Below, in pieces: positions 51,297 to 58,164 of a DNA stretch of 58,164 nucleotides (position 1 is the first letter of the stretch; the number at the start of each line of letters is the position of its first letter). Under the pieces are notes generated by a model. The model was not told where the DNA came from. It saw only the letters and a list, made by a program, of their open reading frames with translations, and made no database searches. The position numbers and the translations under genes are program-made. This DNA comes from Rhodoferax sp. OV413 (GTDB taxonomy: Bacteria > Pseudomonadota > Gammaproteobacteria > Burkholderiales > Burkholderiaceae_C), in the NCBI GenBank assembly GCA_945861785.1, contig CAMAWD010000032.1:1-58164 (forward strand). Direction: 5' to 3'.

Positions 51297-52843
51297 CCAT
51301 GGACGGAATCGAACTCGAAATACTGTGGTCCAACCTGATCAGCATCGTCAGCGAACAGGCGAAAAGTCTGCAGCGCATCGCGTTCAGCCCGATCGTGCGC
51401 GAAGCCGGTGACCTGGCAAGTGCATTGTTTGACGCGCGCGGGCGCATGGTGGCCCAGGCCAACACGGGAACACCCGGCCATATCAATTCGCTCGCAGCTG
51501 CCGGCGGACACCTGCACCGGATGTTCGCAGGCACGCTCGAGGAGGGCGATGTCGTCATCACCAACGACCCCTGGTTGTCGGCAGGGCACTTCTTCGACAT
51601 CACGCTGCTGTCGCCCATCTTCAAGGACGGCCGCCTGATCGCCTACGTGGGCTCGACCATCCACCATACCGATATCGGTGGTTACGGCATCGGCGCCGGC
51701 GCCCGGGATATCCACGAGGAGGGTCTCTGGATTCCGCCGCTGAAACTCTTCGAGCGCGGGCAGCCCAACCAGACGCTGCACCACATCATCCGCAGCAACG
51801 TGCGCACGCCAGACCATGTGTTCGGCGACCTGGCGGCCCAGGTCTCCAGCGGCAAGTCCGGCGGGGAGCGCTTGGTGGCCATGTGCCGGCGCTACGGCCT
51901 GGCGGACATCGAGCAGCTGTCGGACGAGATCATCCGTCGCTCGGAAGAGTCGACGCGGGCCGAGATCCGCAAGCTCAAGCCGGGGACCTACCACGGCGTG
52001 AGCCAGTTCGACGTGCCTGGCGGCGAAATCATCACGCTGAAGGCTGCCGTGACCATTGACGCGGACAAAGGCGAGGTCACCATTGACTTTGAGGGAAGTT
52101 CCGGCGCCAGTGCGTCCGGCATCAACGTGGTGATGAACTACACACACGCCTACTCCACCTTTGCGATCCGCAGCTGCCTGAACCCGGATCTGCCCAACAA
52201 CCACGGCAGCCTCGCACCGATCCTCGTGAAGGCACCCAAGGGGTCCATCGTCAACTGTGAATACCCGGTTCCCGTCAACGCCAGGCACGTGGTGGGCATG
52301 TATGTGCCCATGCCGATTCTGAAGGCCCTGCACCAGGTCATTCCGGACCGCGTCCTGGCCGAAGGCGCAGGTGCCGTCTGGACGATCCAGATCCAGGGTC
52401 GACGCACCGATGGGGCAGCGTTCACGTCCTCGATGTTCAACTACTCGGGCGGCATGGGGGCGCGCAAGACCAAACCTGGTCCGTCCGCCACAGCCTACCC
52501 GACGGGTGTCGGCGCCGTGCCAATCGAAATCCTCGAGGCCGTGATCCCGATTGTTTTTGACCAGAAAGAACTGCGCATCGGCTCCGGCGGTGCCGGACGC
52601 CAGCGCGGCGGAGATGGCCAGACGATCCGGTTTCACATGCGCACGCCCTACCCCTGGCTGCTGAATGCGGTGCCAAGCAGGCTGCAACAAGGGCCCGACG
52701 GGCTCGATGGCGCGGGGCCGGGTGCAGCGGGCAGTTTCACGGTAGACGACAAACCATTCAAGGAGGCACGAAAGATCTCATTGCAGGCAAATGCGAAAGT
52801 TGTTCTGGAGACACCCGGTGGGGGTGGTTTCGGAAAAGCGTGA
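51293..52843 (+). CDS. hyuB: hydantoinase/oxoprolinase subunit B (HyuB)
   Basis: A 516-residue partner subunit. Typical segments are FSPIVREAGDLASALFDARG, NDPWLSAGHFFDITLLSPIF and GSGGAGRQRGGDG near the C-terminus. It starts in the ATGA overlap with hyuA. With HyuA it forms a cytoplasmic ATP-dependent amidohydrolase or carboxylase. The Liv transporter immediately downstream probably delivers its substrate. Confidence 0.9.
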   Translation: MTMDGIELEILWSNLISIVSEQAKSLQRIAFSPIVREAGDLASALFDARGRMVAQANTGTPGHINSLAAAGGHLHRMFAGTLEEGDVVITNDPWLSAGHFFDITLLSPIFKDGRLIAYVGSTIHHTDIGGYGIGAGARDIHEEGLWIPPLKLFERGQPNQTLHHIIRSNVRTPDHVFGDLAAQVSSGKSGGERLVAMCRRYGLADIEQLSDEIIRRSEESTRAEIRKLKPGTYHGVSQFDVPGGEIITLKAAVTIDADKGEVTIDFEGSSGASASGINVVMNYTHAYSTFAIRSCLNPDLPNNHGSLAPILVKAPKGSIVNCEYPVPVNARHVVGMYVPMPILKALHQVIPDRVLAEGAGAVWTIQIQGRRTDGAAFTSSMFNYSGGMGARKTKPGPSATAYPTGVGAVPIEILEAVIPIVFDQKELRIGSGGAGRQRGGDGQTIRFHMRTPYPWLLNAVPSRLQQGPDGLDGAGPGAAGSFTVDDKPFKEARKISLQANAKVVLETPGGGGFGKA

Positions 52844-52871
52844 CAGACACAGTAACACTAAGGAGACAACG

Positions 52872-54020
52872 ATGGAACACACACGACTAGCAACGAAACT
52901 CGGCGGCCTGGTGGCTGGCGCCGTGCTGATGGTGTCGGCGACAGCGGCACTGGCACAAACCTACAAGATCGGCATCTCTGCCGGCCTGACCGGTTATGCG
53001 GCCACGGTGGACCGGTCATGGAGCGATGGCGTCAAGCTCGCCGCCGACGCGATCAATGCCAAGGGGGGCATCAAGGGCCGAAAGATAGAGGTGATCGTCG
53101 AAGACAACCGATCGGAGCCGCAGGAGGCGGTGATCGTCTACCGCAAGATGATGACCAGCGACAAGGTGGACGTGTTCGCTTCCGGCTGTGTCTCGGCCGG
53201 GAACTTCGCCGCGGCTGCAGCCGTCGCCCGGGCCCAGATTCCCATGGTCCTGTGCTCCATCCTGCCGACCAAGGAGGATGAACTCAAATGGGCGTTCAGC
53301 ACGCTCCCGCCGGCACGCTTCGAGGTGGAGAGGCGCCTTGAATACATCCGCGACAACACGCAGATCCGCAAGATCGGCGTGCTCCATGACCCGTCGCCCT
53401 ATGCCAACCTGCAAAAGAACGTCGCCGAGAAATCCGCCGCCTCGTACGGTATCGAGGTGGTCGGGATCGAGCAGTACAAGACGGACGATCCGGACCTGTC
53501 CGTGCAGATCGGCAAGATGAACTCGGCCGGGGCCGGGGCCATCCTGAAGATCGGGCTGGGTGGCACCACACTGACGGCGGCCAAGAACATCAAGCAACTG
53601 GGCCTGCAGACGCTGATGCTCACCAGCCTGGAAGACCTGACCGTCTTCAAGCCGGTGGCGGAAGTACTGGGCGACAAGTTCCTGTTTGTCGCCGCACCGG
53701 CCCAGGTTGTCGACGCGCTTCCATCCGGCCCGCTCAAAAGGAGCATTTCCGACTTTCTGGCGCCCTGGAAGGCCAAGTACGGCGACCGGGACCCCAACTG
53801 GGCCGGCCGCGGCTGGGATGCGGTCTACCTGATCCAGGCCGCCATCCTGCGGGCGAATGCGTTTGAAGGCCCCAAGGTCCGCGATGCGATCGAGGGCATC
53901 ACGGGTTTCCAGGGTACGTCGGGTCTGTACGACTTCAGTCCCACTAACCACCAGGGGATCACCAACAACCCCCTCTTCCTGGCTACGATGTCCGGTACGC
54001 AGGTAAAAATCGTCAAGTGA
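52872..54020 (+). CDS. branched-chain-type ABC substrate-binding protein
   Basis: A 382-residue periplasmic binding protein with a clear signal peptide (LGGLVAGAVLMVSATAALA, cut before QTYKI). The mature start ISAGLTGYAATVDRSW, GGIKGRKIEVI and the later KTDDPDLSVQIGKM segment mark the HAAT/Liv family. AAGGAGAC precedes the ATG at 52872. The ligand is likely a cyclic ureide or N-heterocyclic compound, inferred from hyuAB. Confidence 0.9.
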   Translation: MEHTRLATKLGGLVAGAVLMVSATAALAQTYKIGISAGLTGYAATVDRSWSDGVKLAADAINAKGGIKGRKIEVIVEDNRSEPQEAVIVYRKMMTSDKVDVFASGCVSAGNFAAAAAVARAQIPMVLCSILPTKEDELKWAFSTLPPARFEVERRLEYIRDNTQIRKIGVLHDPSPYANLQKNVAEKSAASYGIEVVGIEQYKTDDPDLSVQIGKMNSAGAGAILKIGLGGTTLTAAKNIKQLGLQTLMLTSLEDLTVFKPVAEVLGDKFLFVAAPAQVVDALPSGPLKRSISDFLAPWKAKYGDRDPNWAGRGWDAVYLIQAAILRANAFEGPKVRDAIEGITGFQGTSGLYDFSPTNHQGITNNPLFLATMSGTQVKIVK

Positions 54021-54742
54021 ACATGCAGCCGCAGCTGACCCTTCAGGCAAGCGGGTTGACGGCGCGCTACGGCCCGGTCGAGGCCTTGCACCCGACCGAC
54101 CTGCATGTGAACGAGGGAGAACTGGTCGCAGTGCTCGGTCCGAATGGGGCTGGCAAGTCGACCTTGCTGCGGCGCATCGTGGGGCTGGTGCAAGGCGCAG
54201 GAACCGTCCGCTTCGCAGGCTCCCCGCTGCCGGCGTCGGACCCGCGCGGCTGCACCATGCGCGGCGTGGTGCTCGTGCCAGAAGGTCGCGGCATCTTCGG
54301 CCCGATGACCGTATTCGAGAACCTCGACCTGGGCTCCTACCTGGAGACCGACAAGGGCCAGATCAAGGCACGCATGGAGCGGGTGTTCGATTTGTTTCCC
54401 CGCCTGAAGGACCGTCAGAAGCAGTTGGGCGGCTCCCTGTCCGGTGGCGAGCAACAGATGCTGGCGATCGGCCGCGGCCTGATGGCGGCACCCAAGTTGC
54501 TCCTGCTGGACGAGCCGTCGCTGGGTTTGGCGCCACGGCTGGCAGAGGAAATTTTTGTCACGCTGGGTGCGCTCAACAAATCCGGCCTGAGCGTGTTGTT
54601 GGTGGAGCAGAAAGCGCCATTGGCACTCCAATTGGCGAAACGCGCCTACCTTCTCGCGGTAGGGCGGGTGGTCAGTGAAGTGACCCCCGACCAGATTCGT
54701 TCTCCGCATGATCTTGCCAGGTACTATCTTGCGACACACTGA
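54017..54742 (+). CDS. livF: branched-chain-type ABC ATPase (LivF)
   Basis: A 241-residue ATPase with Walker A GPNGAGKST, LVPEGRGIFG, signature LSGGEQQML and Walker B LLLLDEPSLGLAP. It begins at GTG 54017 in the overlap with the binding-protein gene; ATG 54023 is a possible alternative. It is one of the two nucleotide-binding subunits of this second Liv transporter. Confidence 0.9.
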   Translation: MNMQPQLTLQASGLTARYGPVEALHPTDLHVNEGELVAVLGPNGAGKSTLLRRIVGLVQGAGTVRFAGSPLPASDPRGCTMRGVVLVPEGRGIFGPMTVFENLDLGSYLETDKGQIKARMERVFDLFPRLKDRQKQLGGSLSGGEQQMLAIGRGLMAAPKLLLLDEPSLGLAPRLAEEIFVTLGALNKSGLSVLLVEQKAPLALQLAKRAYLLAVGRVVSEVTPDQIRSPHDLARYYLATH

Positions 54743-55676
54743 CTCCCACAGCCTGATTCGCTACGCGCTGATCGGCCTTGCTCTGGCCCTGTTCGGCTAC
54801 GCATTCGTCGCCGGCGGCTACCTGATCACGGTGCTGGGCTTCGCCGCCATCTACGCCATCTTCGTGACCGGGCTCAATTTCTTCATGGGGTATGCCGGCC
54901 AGGTGTCTTTTGGGCAAAACGCATTTGCTGCCCTGAGCGGGTACACCTCGGCAGTCCTCACCTCGACCTACGGTTGGCAGCCCATCGCGGCATTGCCGCT
55001 GGGAGTCGGCGGGGCCGTACTGGTTGCTTTGCTGGTCGGGTATCCGGCGCTGCGCCTGCGTGGCCACTATCTGGCAATGGCGACCCTGGCTCTGGGCATG
55101 ATCGTGTATGAGATTGCCGTCGAGTGGCAATCGATCACACAGGGTTACATGGGCATCTCGGGTATTCCCCCACTGGGTATCGGCGCGTGGGTGCTGGATG
55201 ACCCGCGCCATCAATTGCTGTTCCTGGTCGTGGTGCTGTGCGTTGCATTGCTGGCCGCCTACCGGTTGAAGGAATCGCGCTTCGGCATGGCTTTGACGGC
55301 CATAGCAGGCAGCGAGGATGCAGCCAAGGCCTTGGGCATCGACGTGTCGCACTACAAGCTCGCCGCCTTCCTGATCGCGGCGGTGTACGCAGCGGTCGCG
55401 GGGTCCTTGCTGGTCCACTTTGTCGGTTTTGTCAGCCCCGAGGTGTTCGGCCTGCACATGGTGATCGCCGGCTTCATGATGCTCTATGTGGGTGGTATCG
55501 GCTCCATCGCGGGGCCGGTGTTTGGCGCACTCATCATCAGCCTGCTGCCCGAGACCTTTCGTGCCTTCAAGGACTACCAGGACCTTGCGTATGGTGCCGC
55601 CCTGATCGTCATCCTGATTTTTGCACCCAAAGGGGCGGCCTCGTTGGCCCGCCTGCTCCCGAAAGGCGGCAAATGA
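54708..55676 (+). CDS. livM: branched-chain-type ABC permease (LivM)
   Basis: A 322-residue permease that overlaps the LivF gene by 35 bases if the first ATG is used. Hydrophobic segments, GYAGQVSFGQNAFAALSGY and the coupling loop AGSEDAAKALGID are typical of LivM. Its stop overlaps the LivG start by four bases. Confidence 0.9.
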   Translation: MILPGTILRHTDSHSLIRYALIGLALALFGYAFVAGGYLITVLGFAAIYAIFVTGLNFFMGYAGQVSFGQNAFAALSGYTSAVLTSTYGWQPIAALPLGVGGAVLVALLVGYPALRLRGHYLAMATLALGMIVYEIAVEWQSITQGYMGISGIPPLGIGAWVLDDPRHQLLFLVVVLCVALLAAYRLKESRFGMALTAIAGSEDAAKALGIDVSHYKLAAFLIAAVYAAVAGSLLVHFVGFVSPEVFGLHMVIAGFMMLYVGGIGSIAGPVFGALIISLLPETFRAFKDYQDLAYGAALIVILIFAPKGAASLARLLPKGGK

Positions 55677-56440
55677 AGATCCTCCAGCTTGACAATGTCA
55701 CCAAGAAGTTCGGGGGCCTCACGGCAGTCAACGATGTCAGCTTTTCCATCGATGCTGGTGCCATCAGTGCCATCATCGGGCCCAACGGGGCGGGGAAGAC
55801 GACGCTGTTCAACCTGATCTCCGGCTTCCTTGCGCCCACCGCAGGTACAGTCCTGTTCGAGGGCGAGCCTATTACCGGGCTGCCGGTGGCAGTGGTCGCT
55901 GCACGCGGACTGGTAAGAACCTTTCAACTGGTGCAGTTGTTTCCGGAACTCACCGCCTTGGGCAACGTGCGCGTCGGCGCGCACTTGCAAAGCACCGGCG
56001 GCGTCTGGTCGGCGCTGCTGCGTGGGCAGCGTGCCCGCGCACAGGCGGCGGCCGTCGATGCCGATGCCCGCGAATTGCTGGCCTTTGTCGGCCTTGGAGG
56101 CCGGGCCGAGGTCCTGGCCACGGAGCTGACCTACGGGCAGCAACGCCTGCTCGAAGTGGCCCGGGCGCTGGCCACCCGGCCCAAGTTGCTGTTGCTGGAC
56201 GAGCCCGCCGCAGGGCTGAACCGCGAAGAAACCGACCATCTGGCAAAGGTGATCGGCGAGATCGTCAAGCGCAAGATCACGGTGCTGATCATCGAACACG
56301 ACATGAGTCTGGTCATGAAGATCGCCAGCAAGGTCATCGTGATCGATTTCGGCAAGAAGATCGCCGAGGGAACACCGGCCGAGGTACAGCAGGACTCGGG
56401 TGTGCTGGATGCCTACCTGGGGGGGGTCGACTATGCTTGA
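55673..56440 (+). CDS. livG: branched-chain-type ABC ATPase (LivG)
   Basis: A 255-residue ATPase with Walker A GPNGAGKTT, VRTFQLVQLF, the LivG-type signature LTYGQQRLLEVARA and Walker B LLLLDEPAAGLN. It overlaps neighbours on both sides. A longer in-frame extension upstream is rejected because it lies within LivM and lacks homology. Confidence 0.9.
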   Translation: MKILQLDNVTKKFGGLTAVNDVSFSIDAGAISAIIGPNGAGKTTLFNLISGFLAPTAGTVLFEGEPITGLPVAVVAARGLVRTFQLVQLFPELTALGNVRVGAHLQSTGGVWSALLRGQRARAQAAAVDADARELLAFVGLGGRAEVLATELTYGQQRLLEVARALATRPKLLLLDEPAAGLNREETDHLAKVIGEIVKRKITVLIIEHDMSLVMKIASKVIVIDFGKKIAEGTPAEVQQDSGVLDAYLGGVDYA

Positions 56441-57320
56441 TCCGGTTTTCCTGGCGCAAACCCTCGTCTCCGGCATCGGCATCGGGTGTGTCTTCGGCCT
56501 GATCGGCATCGGCTACTGCGTCATCTACAACGCCAGCGGCATTGTCAACTTTGCGCAGGGCGCATTTGTCATGCTGGGCGGAATGCTCACCCATGCACTG
56601 CTGACCCGCGCCGGCCTGCCGCTGTTCGTGGCGGCGATCATCTCCATCGCCCTGGTTGCCGGCCTTGGCGTGCTGGTCGAACGCTTCGTTGTACGACCGC
56701 TGTGGCACCGCAATGCGACGCCCTTCGTCATGATCCTGGCAACTCTCGCGGTGCAGATCGTGCTGGAGCGGGCGACCCTTCTGGTGGCCGGTGACCAGCC
56801 CAAGACGCTGCCCAACTTCATCGACCTGCCACCCCTGATGCTGGGCAAGGTGGCGATCAGCTACCAGTTGATGGTGATTGCGCTCACGTCCATGGTCTTG
56901 GTGGGCTTGTTGGCGCTGTTTTTCGCGCGGACCCGTGTCGGCCGCGCCATGCGTGCCTGTTCCATCAACCGGGAGGCAGCGGCCCTCCAGGGGATTCCGG
57001 TGTCGCGCATGCTGGCCTATGCCTTTGCGCTCTCCGCCGGACTCGGGGCGATCGCCGGCGTATTGATCACTCCCACGCAGTTCACCGCCTTCAACATCGG
57101 GGTGTCGTTTGCCATCAGCGGATTCATCGCCGCGATCGTGGGCGGGTTCGGAAACCCTGGCGGTGCCTTTGTCGGCGGAATATTGCTCGGCGTGGCGCAG
57201 GCCATCGCCATCGTGACGCTCGGATCGGGCTTCAAGAACATCGCGGCACTGTCGATCCTGCTGGTCTTCATCACGATACGGCCGACAGGATTGTTTGGAA
57301 AACCCAGCAACGCAACTTAG
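56433..57320 (+). CDS. livH: branched-chain-type ABC permease (LivH)
   Basis: A 295-residue permease beginning MLDPVFLAQTLVSG, overlapping LivG by eight bases. YNASGIVNFAQGAFVMLGGM and the loop SINREAAALQGIPV are typical of LivH. It completes the second Liv transporter. Confidence 0.9.
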   Translation: MLDPVFLAQTLVSGIGIGCVFGLIGIGYCVIYNASGIVNFAQGAFVMLGGMLTHALLTRAGLPLFVAAIISIALVAGLGVLVERFVVRPLWHRNATPFVMILATLAVQIVLERATLLVAGDQPKTLPNFIDLPPLMLGKVAISYQLMVIALTSMVLVGLLALFFARTRVGRAMRACSINREAAALQGIPVSRMLAYAFALSAGLGAIAGVLITPTQFTAFNIGVSFAISGFIAAIVGGFGNPGGAFVGGILLGVAQAIAIVTLGSGFKNIAALSILLVFITIRPTGLFGKPSNAT

Positions 57321-57338
57321 GCACCAAGGAACACAGCC

Positions 57339-57674
57339 ATGAGTATTCACCACGTAGACTGGAACGCTATTCCCTGGACGCCGGTACGCCCGGGCGTGGA
57401 CCGCAAGTCGTTTGCGGGCGACGGCGCCACGCTGGCACTGCATCGACTGGCGCCCGGCCATGAACCGAAACCGCACCAGCACCCGAACGAGCAGATCGTC
57501 TACATCCTGGCCGGCCAGATCCGCTTCCATATCGGCGGCGAGACCGTGCTGTTGGCCGCCGGCGGCCTGCTGGTGGTGCCGCCCGACACCCTGCACTGGG
57601 GCGAGGTCGTGGGTGACGAGGAAGTGCTGAACCTGGATGTGTTCACACCCCGACGCGCGGAATACGGCGGCTGA
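57339..57674 (+). CDS. cupin-domain protein
   Basis: A 111-residue single-domain cupin. Metal-binding motif 1 is seen in PHQHPNEQIVYILAG and motif 2 in GGLLVVPPDTLHWGEVV. Small cupins often serve as isomerases, decyclases or epimerases in catabolic pathways, or as sensors. It follows livH by 18 bases, so it is likely in the HyuAB operon. It could act on a hydantoin-ring intermediate, but this is inference. Confidence 0.8.
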   Translation: MSIHHVDWNAIPWTPVRPGVDRKSFAGDGATLALHRLAPGHEPKPHQHPNEQIVYILAGQIRFHIGGETVLLAAGGLLVVPPDTLHWGEVVGDEEVLNLDVFTPRRAEYGG

Positions 57675-57781
57675 CCGGGTTGTGGTGTGGGCGGGGGCGT
57701 GTCGCTCCGGGCACACCTTGGGCGCGCTGGCACAGTGACGCCGGTCACCACACCATACTGCGACCCGCCTGCGCCACCGGC

Positions 57782-57870
57782 CCGGCCAGGCTGGGCTCAG
57801 GCCTGACGAAGCCGACAGCGGCGCCGTCACGCTGATCCAGCGTTTTGGGTCCGCCGCCAACCTGAATGTG
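57782..57870 (+). mobile_element. IS91-family remnant, copy H
   Basis: About 90 bases matching copy B around 2322-2412 (encoding EADSGAVTLIQRFGSAANLN in that copy), with a few changes. It marks the right-hand boundary of the HyuAB operon. The neighbouring 57675-57780 shows no gene. Confidence 0.7.
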
Positions 57871-57908
57871 CAGCCACAATACCCTCGTTATGCAAGTGAT
57901 TGATTCGT

Positions 57909-58163
57909 TTAGAACAGGGGCGCCTGTTCGGCCGACGGATCCCTGTCGAGCACCAGCTTGCCGGTGCTCTTGAGGTGCCCTATGATGCCCGCCACCGGCT
58001 CGTTGTCAAGATCTGCCCGTTTGATCTCCAGCGGCGCGTAGGGCGCGACCTGCTGCACCGCCAGCAGCTTGGCGCGGATCAGCCGCATCAGCGTCGTATC
58101 GCTGACGCCGGTGTGTTTCTGGGCCTGTGCCAGATTGAGGACGTCGGGGTCGGTCGCCTGCGG
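57909..58163 (-). CDS. C-terminal part of a recombinase/HTH-type protein, start outside window
   Basis: The minus strand has an open frame entering from the right edge and stopping at 57909-57911. It contains VLNLAQAQKHTGVSDTTLMR, then a stretch AVQQVAPYAPLEIKRADLDN. This looks like the helix-turn-helix tail of a serine recombinase or related integrase-associated protein. Only 85 residues are visible, so identification is tentative. Confidence 0.4.
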   Translation of the reverse strand, partial: PQATDPDVLNLAQAQKHTGVSDTTLMRLIRAKLLAVQQVAPYAPLEIKRADLDNEPVAGIIGHLKSTGKLVLDRDPSAEQAPLF

Positions 58164-58164
58164 T

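Noticed and set aside
56334-57860. 508-codon minus-strand frame opposite livH and the cupin gene
   Set aside because: Antisense shadow; only its first segment matches the IS91 transposase, and in the reverse sense, so it is not a gene.
1-58164. CRISPR arrays, tRNA or rRNA genes
   Set aside because: No regularly spaced repeats, no cloverleaf with a CCA-type acceptor and no conserved rRNA segments were noticed when reading both strands; a covariance-model scan would be needed for certainty.

Overview
The window looks like a high-GC betaproteobacterial (Burkholderiales / Comamonadaceae-like) accessory region. Evidence: uniformly GC-rich genes, several ABC-transporter-plus-catabolic-operon modules, a relic of a Bug (TctC-type) tricarboxylate receptor, HyuAB-type genes, and LysR, IclR, GntR and LacI local regulators. 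No rRNA, tRNA, CRISPR array or replication/housekeeping block was seen. The assignment is inferred from gene content only.

Layout. (1) 1-3700 is a graveyard: a VapC-type PIN toxin running off the left edge, a P-type ATPase tail, a broken UPF0175/DUF3368 toxin-antitoxin pair, a decayed IS91-family element and an SRAP (HMCES/YedK) fragment. (2) 3784-17328 (minus strand) is a 14-gene CoA-dependent catabolic operon. It has two lactonase-like SMP-30 proteins, acyl-CoA synthetase, CoA-transferase, enoyl-CoA hydratase, two thiolase-fold/DUF35 pairs and a Liv-type importer, and faces a divergent LacI regulator (17539-18549). (3) 18600-22390 is an insertion-sequence pile-up: a truncated DDE transposase, an intact IS5-family element, and an IS21-family element with intact istB and broken istA. 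(4) 22390-31183 holds a Bug-receptor relic, a 2-hydroxyacid dehydrogenase, a second dehydrogenase and an SDR that are both pseudogenes, a GntR/UTRA regulator and an intact sugar-type (CUT1-like) ABC transporter.

(5) 31531-39183 contains a zinc nucleoside/nucleobase deaminase, a LysR regulator, an NMT1/SsuA-type ABC importer, and MtnA-like, MtnP-like and class II aldolase genes. The three enzymes match the steps of the 'DHAP shunt' that salvages 5'-methylthioadenosine / 5'-deoxyadenosine. (6) 39265-41136 holds a TumE toxin with a truncated TumA antitoxin, BrnT/BrnA and more transposase debris. (7) 41349-47556 carries a short 6-phosphogluconate dehydrogenase and Zwf on the plus strand. On the minus strand is a kinase / enolase-like / 2-hydroxyacid dehydrogenase operon whose enolase lacks a conserved substrate-binding histidine. 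(8) 48394-57674 is an IclR-controlled HyuA-HyuB operon with its own complete Liv transporter and a cupin. (9) A recombinase-like fragment runs off the right edge.

The connecting theme is one IS91-family element. Eight degenerate remnants, two of them little more than a terminus, lie at or near most module boundaries, with different internal segments deleted. Catabolic modules look intact inside these boundaries, while genes at the edges are cut or frameshifted. This suggests stepwise capture and decay of catabolic cassettes. The most interesting functional candidates are the DHAP-shunt-like locus with its own importer, the divergent enolase/kinase/dehydrogenase operon, and the thiolase-fold proteins that look like retro-aldolases.
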